From contig JAALGY010000054.1 of assembly GCA_032358165.1 (NCBI GenBank), forward strand, positions 2,108,001 to 2,172,000: DNA of 64,000 nt, in the 5' to 3' direction. Both the position numbers and the translations under genes were made by a program. Under the pieces are notes generated by a model, which was not told the origin of the DNA, searched no databases, and saw only the letters and a program-made list of their open reading frames with translations. This document shows positions 11,245 to 23,400 of this stretch, piece after piece; the stretch's first letter is position 1; each line of letters opens with the position of its first letter. This stretch comes from Diplosphaera chodatii (Eukaryota > Chlorophyta > Trebouxiophyceae > Prasiolales > Stichococcaceae).

Positions 11245-14200
11245 CTAGGCCTTGGGCGGCGGCGGCACACAGGCCCGCAGCCGTGCGGCCGCCACCTCGG
11301 GCGAGGGCGGCGCCCTGAAGTCGGGCAGGATGCCCGTGCGATCGATGTCTGCGCCACCAGGCGTCCTGTACCGACCCACCTGCAAGCCAGGAGGCCTGGT
11401 CGTCACTTAAGCTCTTGATAGCATCACAGAGTCGTTCAGAGCCAGAAACAGAATTGCCCTTCACAAGTTGTGCAGGCGTGTGTAAATCCATCCCATCTCA
11501 GGCAATGCCGATATGGACACTGGGGCAGCTGACATGATGAAAGGGTAGCGTGCTGCGCACCGTGAGGGCCAGGCCGCTGGCATCGTGCAGCTCGTAGATC
11601 GACTGAATGAGGCCCTTGCCATAGGTGCGGCTGCCGACCAGCAGCCCCCGGCAGTTGTCTTTCAGCGCCCCTGCATGGTGTAACGTACCAGTGAACACCA
11701 TTCAACCTTCTACATCTCCTGGCACCCAGATTGTGGATGCTGGTAGTGGCAGTCAGATGACAGCTGCCGCTGAGTTCCAGACCAAGGCATGATGTGCCCC
11801 ATGACATCAGGAAGTGCTGGCATGGCATCTCACCTGCCAGGATTTCTGCTGCGGATGCGGTGTCGCCGTCAACTAGCACCGTGAGCGGCGCATGCCACAG
11901 CGCAGGCCCTGTAGCAGACACGACAGTCTGCGCTGCATCTCGGCCTTCCTCCTTCACCACGATCGTGGCGCCCTCTGCACATAAACAGCATACATCACCA
12001 CACGAAGCACTGCCGTGGGGTACTAATACCTCGCGCAGCATCTCGTCTGGTGTCTCTTGCAGAATGGGAGATCCTTGGGTAACTGGGCACTGCGCACAAG
12101 CAAGCTCTTTCCGCCTGGTGCTGCTGCTAGGGCGGAGCCAGCACTCTGTATAAGGTGGGTCCAGGTTGGCAAAACATGCAGTGCTGTGAGTGGTGACGAC
12201 TCGCCTTCCAGGAACAGCCGCGCGGTCTCCACGCCCTGGCTGACCAGGCCGCCCAGGTTGCCCCGCAGGTCCAGCTCCACCTCCTCCGCCCCTTGCCGCT
12301 CAAAGCCCCGCAGCGCCGCCGCCACCTCCGACTGGACAGCAGCGGGGGCAGTTGATCGATAATCCACGACCAAGGGCAGCTCGGGGATGCACTCCTGGTG
12401 GATCCATCTTGCCAGGCCCGGCAGTGCTGTGTCTTGCGTTGGCAGACCAGGCATCTGTCCCTCGACGTCACATGGGCACTCGCCTCTGCCATGCCCTAGC
12501 CTGCTGGAAGTTGCACCAGCTATGCTGTTGGCATTGCCCGCTCACACAGCCTCCAGGCAGATGCAGAGCCCAATGGGCCAGCAAGCAGTACTGTCTCTCT
12601 CTAACGAGTCAGTAGCTCGCATATGCACCTGAGTACGCCCTGTGAAGGTGGCGATCCGCAGGCAGCCCACATTGCGGCCGCCGCGCCTCTCCACTGACCC
12701 CCGCACCGTCGGCTTATTGACCCTGCAGGCATCAGGGTGTGCGGCAGATCACGACTGGACATCAGCTGCGCCACCACAGACTGGAGCATCGACCCAACAT
12801 CCAGCCATGCAGCTGCACAGCGACCTGCCCCTCCGCTTTGGCTGTCCTATGGCTGCCAAGTCTGTGAAACAACAGCATGCCTGCCAGGTTGAGGACAATG
12901 CTGCCGACATTGAGCAGTCTCACAGTTACCTGACAGCTCGCGCTACGCTGTGGTCGTGCACACTGCCGCTGGCATCTCTCACAGCCAGCGTCAAGGCTGG
13001 CTTCGGCGGGGTGCCGTCTGCTCCGGGGCTGCCCGCCAGCAATGACGACACCTACCAGCAGCGCCCAGAGCGTGACGTGTGTTGACTGTGATGCACTGGT
13101 GACGTTTCTGCACCTGATAGACCAGGCCACGTCAGCAGCATGCGGCACCTGGTACGGCGTGGCGGAGCTGAGTGGGGCGCCGTCGACGGCAACCAGCTCA
13201 TCGCCCTGGTGTATGCCGGCGCTGTCGGCTGCTGAGCCCTGCAGCCAGGCACGTGGTGGATGTGATCAGTATGCATCGATATGAGATGCTGCTCACTGTA
13301 CTGAATGCGGTCAACTTGCTTCCACTTCACTTGTGCAAGCGTGACATTTAGGCAAGGAAGCAACAGGAGGAGGCCCAATAGCTACTGTCGGCTTCTCTGT
13401 TCAGAACCCACAGCAGCATACCTTGATGATGCCGATGACCCAGATGCCATCGGATGCCTGCTGCCGGCCCGGTGGGAAGGGCGTGCCCACCTGTGGGGAG
13501 CCAAGCGCATGGGCTGAGCTGCATGGTGCCTCTGTCGAAGGCGTGCTGATGACGCTGCACGGTCACAGGGTGGGGCGGCTCACCTTCCGTTCAAACTCGT
13601 CTGCTGTGCCAAGGTTCAGGCCCACCCCAGTCACATCATACGCCTTCATGTCATCGAAGTCCTGCAGTGCAGCGTGTGCATCGGTCAATGACATGCACCC
13701 TTCTGCATCGTCCACTGTTGCAGGAGGGCACAGAGATTGCCATGCTGGCTGCCTGTGTCACCTTTGGCGATATGAACTTTGAGTAGGGGTCCCGCAGAGC
13801 GCGGGCGATCATGCTGCGCACGGCTTTGTGCGCGGCTGCTGGGCTGTCAAGGGGCCCTGCAAGCACGCCCACACTGTAGTGGTCTTCGCCATGCATGCTG
13901 CAGTGCCATTGGACCATTTGGCCAGCGCTGCAAGTGTGTGAAACTCGACTGCTGACAGGCCTGCACATGTCCGACCTGCAGCTTTGCTGATGCTGCACAT
14001 CAACCCATCACACGTGCATCTGTTGGTCGCTTTACAGCCGCAGCACGGTACATGAGCAGTGGCAGGGGCACCCGCGAGGGCGGCGTCCCGCGCGGCGGCC
14101 CACTGCGCGCGGTCGAAGCCGGAGCGCCGGGCGTCCAGAAAGTCGCGGTCCACCACGTCCCACACCTCCCACACCAGCTGCTCCCCGTCCTGCCGCGCCG

Positions 14201-15490
14201 CCGCCGCCTCTGACTGCATGATACATGACGCATGGTACCTACTCCAGCCAATGCTCCATAGCATTGTCAGCTGCCACATTGGTGCACACACGCCCGGACT
14301 CAGAATTCATCAGGTACACATGGGGCTTTGCAGAGAGACGCCGCGCAGTGATGCTGGTGGAGATACGCCTCGCAGTGGTATAGGCCAGTGTGCATATGCT
14401 GCTGCAAAAACCACTAGAGCAGGGCTGGCAACCCGTCTGGCGACCCACCGGCGTCTGGGGCGCGGCAGACAGCGTCTGCAGGCTGTCCGCCAGCGACTGC
14501 TGCGTGGTGCGCAGGCCGCGGGACAGGTCGCGGTCCGCCTGGCGCAGCGTGCGCTGCAGCTGCTCCAGGGGACCGTCGTTGGCGCCCTCCCTGCAGCAGT
14601 GTCGACCACCCCTTGGCGCCTCAAAGCAACACTCGGATGTAGCGGCCACAAGCACGCCGAGTATTGCCAGCACCCGATGGCCTGCCTGCTTGCTGGAGCA
14701 TGCACTGGAAGTTCCAGTGGTTCCGCGAGCGCACAGATTGTGTGCGAAGCATGGCCGCACAAGTCGACTGTGATTCGCAATGGACGTGTCGTCTTCAAGT
14801 GGTTCAGCAAGACACCTGCAATGATATGCACAGTGCACAAACATAAGTCAAGGCCGCTCACCCAAAGGCGAGGGCTGCTGCTGGCGACAGCGCGGGGCCG
14901 GACAGAGCGGCGGCCACCACCGCTGCCGCAGCGCATCGTGCGATTCGCTGTGCCCAGCCTGTGGGAGAGGCGTGTCGCAGCTGGGTGCTGAGTCCCACGG
15001 TTGAGTCAGTGCGAACTCACGCTGGGTTCACAGTCGCCATTAGTGAAGGCAGCTGCATACCTGGCCACCGTGCACCGTCTGGCTCAGTGCACTGGCGGTT
15101 GCTGCTTGCTGTGCTGCTGGCCTCGTGAGCACTAGCGCTGCTGCATCTTTGCGTCTGCTGCCGTGCACCACCTCCGACCGGGCCCGCATCTGCATCTGCC
15201 GCCTCGCTGACCAGCTGCGGGCTTCGCTGTGCCCTCCTGCTGCACCGATCCATGCCTCTTTGAGACTTTGAGGCACGTGCCCTGCAGCCTGCTTGATAGT
15301 GCTGTTCGTGCCGCTGCCTGCTGCCAATGTGGGCCGGCCAGGGTCGCCTCGGCACCACCGCCAGCTGTGCCGCTCCATGCCGAGCCGCTGTGCAGGCCGC
15401 CGCCAGCTGCGCCGAGGCAGCGATTGGCTGCAGCCACGCAGCCGCTGAACAACCGATGGCAGCACTTCTGCTGTGCAGCTCCAGTGGCAT
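11245..15490 (-). CDS. CTPA: Lumenal carboxyl-terminal processing protease (CtpA, peptidase family S41A)
   Basis: Serine protease that in chloroplasts trims the C-terminus of photosystem II D1 in the thylakoid lumen. Fourteen phase-consistent minus-strand exons: 15490-15061, 14958-14862, 14590-14449, 14213-14072, 13856-13762, 13661-13584, 13490-13422, 13238-13149, 13051-12930, 12722-12629, 12331-12205, 11974-11834, 11670-11561, 11379-11245; about 623 residues. Exon 1 is a long Ala/Arg/Gln-rich presequence. Exon 2 holds a hydrophobic stretch ending PAAALAF, a lumen-transfer signal with a signal-peptidase-like site. The mature part has the cap helices (DPYSKFISP), a PDZ domain (about 13661-12930), and the S41 core LDLRGNLGGLVSQG, the nucleophile serine in DGDTASAAEILAG and the general-base lysine in SRTYGKGLIQS. 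The intron after 12205 begins GC, required to keep phase. Gln/Arg-rich residues make the presequence longer than usual, so the exact start is the least certain part. Confidence 0.92.
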
Positions 15491-16579
15491 CGTGCTGCCT
15501 GCGGTTGATTTGCTGCGGGAATGCGAGCGGGTGCTGTCACGCTTCGGATCTACTGCTCACGTCTGCAACCGGCTAGTCGGAAAACTTATCGAGGCGAAGG
15601 ACTGTAAATGCAAGAGCATCAGCGCAAGACGTCACAAGATGTGTGCTGGCGCATTGCTCAGTGCCTGAGCATGCATCACCATCAAGAAAAACCACTGCCG
15701 CCGTGCGACTATGACATGCTGTGGCGCCTGACAACCGACCACAGCTATCGAACAGTGCAACTTCTGACTGCTCGGACTGTTGCGGACTGATGCACTTGCC
15801 AATGGATCTGCTATTGCCGCCCTTCAGCAGATCCTGCACTTTTCAAGCTCGACAGCCTGCCAAGGGGGATCACTGTCGATGTCGCAATCGATTGCTAATG
15901 CACAACGCATTCGCTTCGAGCTCACACGCGCTGTCATCGTGACGGCGGGCACAGGTGTCTTTTGGATCGATAAGTTTGCCCAAGCTTCGAGCAGCGGTGG
16001 TGGTCAGGCTGGGCTTCAGGTGGGCCGAGTGGCATGCTATTAGCATAGAGAGCATTGTCACAGTAACTCCTTCTTCGAAAAGCATGGCTTCCTGATCTCA
16101 TACTGGCGCAGCGGCATATTGGGAATGTTGGCCATCCTGATCAGCTTCCACCTGAACTGTATTGCGCGTGTTGCCATTGGCCACAAACGTTCGTCCCGGC
16201 TTACAGTATGGTGGTGAATCGCTATCATCAGCCAGATCACCTTCGCGACGGGAATCAGCCAGTGTATTGCGTGCAACCATGTGGATGTAGCCACCGCAGC
16301 TGCCCACCCCCTGCAAACATTGCCGCTAATGTCGCTAACACTGACGTGAGTGCTGACGCGTCACGGAAGTTCATGTCTTGTAGGCAGGCCCCAAAGGAGA
16401 CTGTGTTTGGACACTGCAAGCAGTGATCGGCTGCCAGCGCTAAGAAGGAGCGCCGATTGCTTGCCGGAGGGCAGCCTGGTGCCCGAGAGATGACCATCAG
16501 ATAGCTTGCAGCCGGATCGGCTGCCAGCTGACTGGAGCGGATCCACGGCAGCGGGCTACTGCTCCTGGCAGCGGCCGCC
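15491..16579. other. Divergent intergenic region (CTPA / myristoylated protein)
   Basis: 1,089 bases between two outward-facing genes, presumably holding both promoters and 5' untranslated regions. Short open frames here have no splice-phase partners or recognisable protein, and I see no RNA gene. Confidence 0.4.
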
Positions 16580-17413
16580 ATGGGGTGTATGTCCAGCAAG
16601 CCACACAGCGTGGCGGATGGCGATCGTCACAGCCAATGTGATGGCGAGTGCCACCCTGATGATGCACATGGTTCATACGCATACACAGCTTTGCTGCATA
16701 AACAAGCATCTGCAGTCGACCTCTGTAGTGCGCAACCGGAGTCATCGCCGCTGCAGGGCATCATAATGGCCTGAGCAACGGGTACACTTCACACCAGGCC
16801 AACGGCTCATTCGATGACCGTGACCTGGGCAGCCAGGTGCGTCTCACGAGCTGCCACAGCTCTCTCCTGACATGGAAAGCGCAGCAGTTTGTACTGTGAC
16901 TGCTTGCTGTGCAGTTTGCTGAGCTCTCTAAGGTGATCTGAATGGCTGGCCCCCCATCACGGCTGCAGTCGGACTTCCCTGTGGAGAGCAGCATTGCAGC
17001 GGACGTCGGCACCAACCTGGAGGGCCGGTCAGAGGCAGCCTTCAGCCGGAGCAGCGGCGGCGACGACGCTGCCACCGATGTCTGGTCCACGCAGGTGCCT
17101 CAAATACCTCTGGGGTCATCGACATGGCCTGATGAGTGGTTTCCGCCTGCAAAGATATGCTGCCGGTGTACCAGGGCATCCATCTGTCTCGATTCGACGC
17201 AAGCGAGATGCAGAATGTGCTCTGATCGCTGCGAGGCGATGCTCTGTGCTGCAGAACGACGAGATCGCGCCTCATGTGGCGAGCCCTGACGACTCTGCCC
17301 GCCACGACAGCTTTGTGTCGACGCCCACCGACATGTCGCGGGACGAGAACTGGGCCACACGCTCGACGGCCGCCTCGTCGACGGCAGGGGATGGGACTCT
17401 GGGCGCTCACTGA
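16580..17413 (+). CDS. Small protein with N-myristoylation/palmitoylation start (MGCMSSK)
   Basis: Family not recognised. The start MGCMSSKPH fits the dual acylation signature MGCxxS(K) that anchors plant and algal kinases, calcium sensors and phosphatases to membranes. Phase-consistent exons 16580-16670, 16757-16836, 16915-16932 (an 18-nt microexon, FAELSK), 16969-17094 and 17255-17413 give about 157 residues ending in TGA. The product is hydrophilic, rich in Ser, Asp, His and Gly, with no visible domain, and looks disordered; it may be an adaptor or only the N-terminal part of a longer protein. The terminal exon could continue by another splice into the exons from 17.8 kb onward, but no GT donor precedes the stop. 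ATG choice rests on the acylation motif. Confidence 0.5.
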
Positions 17414-17830
17414 TACTGGGCTCAAGCTGCGCCTTGGCGGCCAACAACCACTGCAGCATGCGGCTGCAGAATGGGGATCAGATGGTCAAGAAAAGGAGCT
17501 GCTGGGTTGTGACGACGTTGCAACGCAATCGTGCAATCGTGACGCACTGCAGTTGCCCTTTTGGGTTGATCAACAACTGTGAAGGATTCTGCTGCATATA
17601 GTGCAATGGATGTGCCCAGTTGGTCCTGGGCGGCAGCATCAATTTTGGGACAGTTGGCAACTTCACTGTGGACACACTTTACGATGCCCAGCATTAGCCA
17701 GCCTGTTCAGCAATGAGTATTGATGTGTGTATATATGGCACATGCCGTTGCAGCTTCCTGCGGACCGGGTAGAGCAATACGGCCACCACCTGTGTGGGGA
17801 AGTCCAAGAGACGAGATCTTGACATTGCAG

Positions 17831-20367
17831 CCCGAAGGCTGGTGCAGGCTGCGCCGTCGACGCTGTGGTTTCAATCACTGGCCATGTCAGCTTTGACATG
17901 CACGAGGGTGCCACAAGCAAGGGCTGCATGTTGTCACTGGACACCGACGGGATGACGTTTCGCTCTTGCACCCTCCAGATCACAAGAAGCTCGGTGGGTA
18001 CTTGTGTGCATGCACGCAACCCTGCACATCGTTCTTAGTCATATGTTTGATCAAGAACTCTGTGGGTTCCCGAAACAAGAGTTGCAGGGTGCCCATCGTT
18101 CCTCTTGGCATGTTGCACGCTCCCATGCTGGGACGCCATCCCTGAGCAATCACAACCTGATGGCTGCTTCAGGATCAAGCCTCCAGTCTCACAGCATAAA
18201 CAATTCAATGTCGTCGGAGGTGGCCATGCTGCAAGCGCTGCTGGCCAACGGCGGGCTCAGCAATATGGGCTTTGGCGGCGGTTTGCCAGGTGTGCTGCTT
18301 CACACTATAAAGTCTCAGAAAGGATCACGAAAGGATGCATCACCGGTTTGCCAAACTTATCATCCATGCCTAACGCAGATGCCCGCCTATACTGAGGGCT
18401 GCCGCCATGCTGAGACGCCTGCGCGTGCAGGGGCACTTGCGGCATCCCAGGAGGCAGCAGTCGACTCGCCGACGAGTTACCTGGCATCGTACTGCTCGGC
18501 CACCTCCGGCCCCTGCGTCAACCATGAACAGCCAGTTGGCAGCACAGCTCCCCAGGTGCCGTCCACACGCAAGGCTGGAAAGCGAATGGCTGATTAGAGT
18601 GCAGTCCATGTCATGTTGCTGGGGACCACGTTGTGCAACATTCCTTGACTGTTGCACTCCCTGATTGCGTCACAGGTCAAGCCAAAGAAGCGCTTGCCAC
18701 GGAAGCGTGAGCGGCCTGTGCTAGTGCAGCCGCGGCCAACAGTGCAAGCGCAGCTGGCAGGAGCACCCGGTATGCATGATAGCACGCAGCACGGGCAGCA
18801 GCAGACATTGCAGGCAACCAACAACACAAGTGCAAGTGCAGAGCAGCCGGCCCGCCTGCAGCTGGTGAATGGCAACTACGTGCTTATCAGCCGTGAGACT
18901 CCAGCTGCTGCCGACCCTGGTGCAGCCGAAGCAAAGCGCGCTGCAGGCACGGCACAGAACAACCCCAAGGTGCAGCAACAGAAGGCCAAGCCGTTCCGAT
19001 TTCCCTCTGGGCGGCAGCAGTACAAACCTGCAGCAGGCGCCCAGCAGCAGACGCGGCAGCCTCATTGTAAACAGAGCCACACAGCTGAAGCTGAACCATC
19101 TGGCACTGCTGCAAAGCTGATCCCAGCACTCCAGCCGGACCCAGTCGAGGCAGTCCCCGAGGTCTCAGCCACTGTTGAGCACCAGCAGCAGCAGTCAGAC
19201 CAGCCAGCGCCCTCACTGTCCGCCCGACATGCAGCCAAGCCAGCTGCACAGCCGATCTCAGCATGTCGGTCAGCGCCTGCACCAGTTTCAGCTACTGTGA
19301 TTGAGGAGCTGCCTCCCGACCCGCCCGCCAACTCGCAACCTCCAGATGCTGCGGCAACAGAGCGTGATGACCAGGCAGTTAACAAGCCAGCCATTGTTCC
19401 TGCAGCGGCAGATGCAGCTCATCCCGCAGGTGCTGAACACCCAGATGGACACACCGAATCAGGCACAAGCGGCGTGGCACTGCCTATGGACGCCTTGGGA
19501 GGGCTTGTCACGCACGCTAAACAGCAGGACCACCTGGCAGCGGGAGAGCCTGCTGTGCCTCGCACTGTCTTGGGTGCGTCCAACCAGCCACGTGCAGCAG
19601 AACCCTCAGGTGCAAGTTTGACAAGCCAGTCGGGTGCAGAACAAGCGCTGGCCGCAGGCAATGCAGCTGCAGCCGACTGTGCAGCCGCAGGCGTGACCGC
19701 TGCAGCCATGGCCCCAGCCGCTCATGCCACATGGGGGCTAGGCGCCGCTACAGCAGCAGCGGCACCAGACTGCAGCGCAGCTGCATCTGCGGCTACTTCT
19801 AAACATATGTCGTCGCCGCAGACCACGGCTTTCACAGCAGACACGCCTCGCAAGCAGCGCAGAGCCGGGCGTAATGGCCCAGACGCCTGTGCGACGAGAA
19901 ATTCAGGATGGGAGAGCGATCCCAATGTTAGGTTGTGTGGGCAGAGGTCAGCGGGTGGTGTGCCGCCCAGCATGGTCCCCTGTACTGCGCTCGCACCAGC
20001 AGACGAGGCAGAGCGCATGGCAGGCTGCAGTTTAGCGGTTCCCGCTGACAATGAGGGCACCACAGCACAGGCTGATCCTGCACAAGCAGCCAGCAGAACG
20101 CCCGCTGCTGCAGCCTGCCTGACCACCAGGACCAGCGCCAGCACAGCTGGTGAGGCAGTGCCAATGCCCCAGACGCCGCCGCTGGTGCCTGAGGTTGCAG
20201 CCAGCAAGCGTGATGACCACACAGCCAGCAAGCGTGATGACCACACAGCCAGCAATGCGGCCGGTGAGGCCAGCTCAACGCATGCTGGCAGTGCAGACAT
20301 GGCTGATGCAGTCACTGACAGCCAGGACACGATCGCAACAGCTGCAGCACAGGAACAAGCCCACAAG
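17831..20367 (+). CDS. Long disordered Ala/Gln/Pro/Thr-rich exons, probably the N-terminal part of the PRMT gene
   Basis: Function unknown. Exons fitting by phase: about 17831-17993 (start uncertain; includes HVSFDMHEGATSK), 18088-18289, 18431-18555 and 18676-20367. The last is a single 564-codon exon rich in Ala, Gln, Pro and Thr that opens with a basic patch (VKPKKRLPRKRER), a possible nuclear localisation signal. It ends at an AAG|GTGACC donor in phase 0, which fits the phase-0 acceptor at 20465 of the TPR-PRMT exons. Without that splice the frame stops at 20430, only about 35 bases before the next coding exon, too little for a terminator plus promoter, which argues for one gene. No first exon or ATG could be fixed. 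Confidence 0.5.
20199..20246 (+). repeat. 24-bp in-frame tandem duplication
   Basis: Two identical 24-bp units (first 20199-20222, second 20223-20246), followed by the first nine bases of a third. Each unit adds eight residues (repeat core SKRDDHTA), so the frame is kept. It lies in the disordered exon and looks like a recent slippage or unequal-exchange product. Confidence 0.85.
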
Positions 20368-20464
20368 GTGACCAAGGCTCTGCATATTCATCATCTGTAT
20401 GCACGACCTCGCCAGATCCTGGTCACATGATCTGCAAGCTTGATGACACCTCAAGCATGTGCAG

Positions 20465-23400
20465 GTGCGCGCAATGATAGCAGAGCGGACGGATGCAGCA
20501 TACCGGGAAGACCCCAACTTCAAGCGCCGTCCGCTGCTGGAGCTGAACGCTGAAGCAGCAGCCCTTTACAAGGTGCGCTGCTGGCTATGTCTGAGCAGCA
20601 ATATATGTCTGCCTGCTGGACTGTCAGGACACAGTTGCCGGCGCAGGTTTTTCTATTGCACAGCATCAGCGCCGGCCTCTAGGATCAGCAATTGGCCTGG
20701 GGGTTGTCACTGCAGGCGGACGATCTCGCGGGCGCTGTTGCGGCCTATGCCAAGCTGTTCGCCCGCTGCCGTGCGCTGAACATCTCGCACCCGCAGCTGT
20801 ACGTGTGCCACGCCAACCGAGCGGCCGCGTTCCTCAAGCTGCAGCTGTTTGACGAGGCCCTGCAAGACGCAGAGCGGTGTCGCCAGCTGGCGGAGGCCTC
20901 ATTCAAGCAGTGAGTGATGTATCGCGGGGATTGCCGCAGTAGTTCCATAGGTCTAGGGAGCCATTGCCACATCAGAAGTGTAGGTTGCCCGGGTACCCAG
21001 CACCTGTTGCAATCAGCTATTATGATGACATGGCGTTGACAATGTATGCCTGCTGGCGCAGGAATGCAGCAGCGCTGCCGCAGTACGTGAAGGCATTCGC
21101 GCGAAAGGGGCAGGCGCTGCAGGGGCTGGGCCGCCACCGGGAGGCTGCGACTGCCTTTGAGGCCGGCCTGCAGGTCGTGACAAGATCACGGGCCAGTATG
21201 AACTGTTCGTGTTGCCCTGTCACTGGTGTTGCCATACGTGCTACACACTTCGACATGTCACCAATGTGCCGAGCACGACAGTGCGGTTTGAAGCTCCCGG
21301 CTCTGGCTGCAGGTGGACCCCTTCCACTTTGATCTGCGCACCGGGCTGGCGGCGGCGCAGCAGGGCGTGCTGGCCGACCTGCTGTCAGGTGATCTGTCAC
21401 TAGATGGTCGTGGCTTGGTGACGCCCAATCTGCGTCACGGTGCGTAAACCACAATGACCCGTGCAGCCGTCACACGCAAATCACCTGACTGCTGCGTGCG
21501 GCGTGCACCTCACGACCCCTGCCTTCTGTGCCAGAACTGTGTTGCAGCCATGCATGACCCTCACCCCTTCTGGAAAAATATGCTCTGATGCAGCAGCCCT
21601 CAGAACCTCAAACCCTGAAATGCACAGGCAGGGGGCGGGAGACCCGGGCGCTGCCGCCGCCGGCGCCCACGCAGCGGGTGACGGCGCACCCCCATGCGAC
21701 GCCGCTGCACCGCATCCGCACCGAGGACATGCTGCCGCTGCAGCTGCTGACGCCCTTCCAGGTGCGCACCTCACTGGAAGCGCCAGCTGCGTGGGGGCCC
21801 ACACTCCAAAGACGGGTTGTGTGGTGAATTCCACAGGCAGTGCCACATTGTTGGGGTCCATGCACAGACCGGACTGCTGTGCTCGATGTCATCGTGATAT
21901 ACATGCGTCTGCTGCAGGCTGAGAAGGACCACCATGTCCGGGATACATACAACTATGTGACCATTCAGACTGACATCAGGATGCCGCAGCGCGCTGCAGC
22001 GGCAGCTCGGGACAAGGCTCGCCAGGTCTGCCGCCAGCATAAGTCGCACTGTGCACAATGACTGAACATGCTTTGCCAATACAACAAGGCTGGAGGTTCC
22101 AGCACACAATCTTCACGATGTGATGTCCAGCTCGTCTGCCATCTCCTCCAGCATTGTGACAGGCACGATGGAGCTGAATCACTGTGAAGTGCTGCAGGGC
22201 CCCTGGCAGACGGCCATCGAGGCTGCAGTGGCGGCCATTGAAGCGACCGACACAGACTGCCGAGTGCTCGACATTGGGACCAACGCAGGTCGGTCAACCA
22301 CGGTGCTGACGTCGCAAGCACAGGATTCCCGTTGTAGCACAAATGTGCTTTTTCTAAGCACCTCGCTGCACCGCGGGAAGTCAATCAGATAGCATGTACT
22401 TGCTACCGTACGCAATGCCATGGTGTTGGTGGTGCTGCCGGCGTGAAGTGGTCAACTCTCCAGAGCCATCTGCCCACAGCATTGCGCTGACTGTCGTGTC
22501 CTGCCGCAGGGCTGCACGGCATGATGGCGCTGCGGGCGGGGGCACGCCATGCGACCCTGGCCCAGCGGTGGCTGTACCTGTCACTGGCAGCGCATGAGGC
22601 ATGCCGCGACGCTGGCTTCGACTCAGAGCAGGTTGGCTGTACCTTATACCCAGAGTCATCTCTGTGGCTACCACACCACAGCATATTCAGCTACCGATGG
22701 CTATGCACTGTGTCACATGGGTCGGGGCGGCATCGTGATACATGCCAGCAACATTTGCAGGTCACGGTGGTGTACAAGCGGCCGACGGACCTGGCGCTGC
22801 GCGAAGATGTGCCCGTGGTCTGCAACCTGCTGCTGGCCGAAATCATGGATGAAGGTGTGAGCTAGGAGACGCTTGTGCTGCAACAGCTTTTGCACCGCCA
22901 TCTGCGTGTTTGAAACGCAGCTGGGCAAAATTGGCATGGTGATGTCGATTACGAGCGAGTGCGTCACACACTGACACGTCAACTCGCTGCAGGCCTGCTG
23001 GCAAGCGGACTGATACCGGCGGTGCGCCACAGCCTGCTGAACCTGCTGACGGCGGACGCGAGGGTTCTGCCTGCCGCCGCCACGGTCTACATACAGGTGT
23101 GTGCGACGGCAGCGGGCTCCAAAGAAACCCCTCCACTGTGGATATACTTGCTGCTTTGCCCTGTCGAACGCAGGTTGGCAGTGTGCAGTACATGGCATGC
23201 AGTACATGTGCATGGGGACTCGCTGGGTGTCAGATTGACCTTGTGAACTTTTGGGCATGCACAGGCTGCAGAGGTGCGCACTGCACCAGCAGCGGGGGTG
23301 GATCTGGGCCCTATCGACCGCCACCGCTGGCACCACACCCACCTCTCAGGTCGGCGGCGGCGGGGAGCTCAAAACCTTTTTCATCAGCTACCAACGGCGG

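Noticed and set aside
14059..14991. 310-codon plus-strand open frame
   Set aside because: Antisense to CtpA exons 2-4, with Arg/Ala/Ser-biased composition.
19722..20375. 217-codon minus-strand open frame rich in Ala, Cys, Val and Leu
   Set aside because: Mirror of the low-complexity Ala-rich exon; repeats on the sense strand generate it.
20431..20464. A true gene boundary between the disordered exon and the TPR-PRMT exons
   Set aside because: About 35 bases is too short for a 3' end and a promoter, and the donor/acceptor phases match, so one gene is the simpler reading, though not proven.
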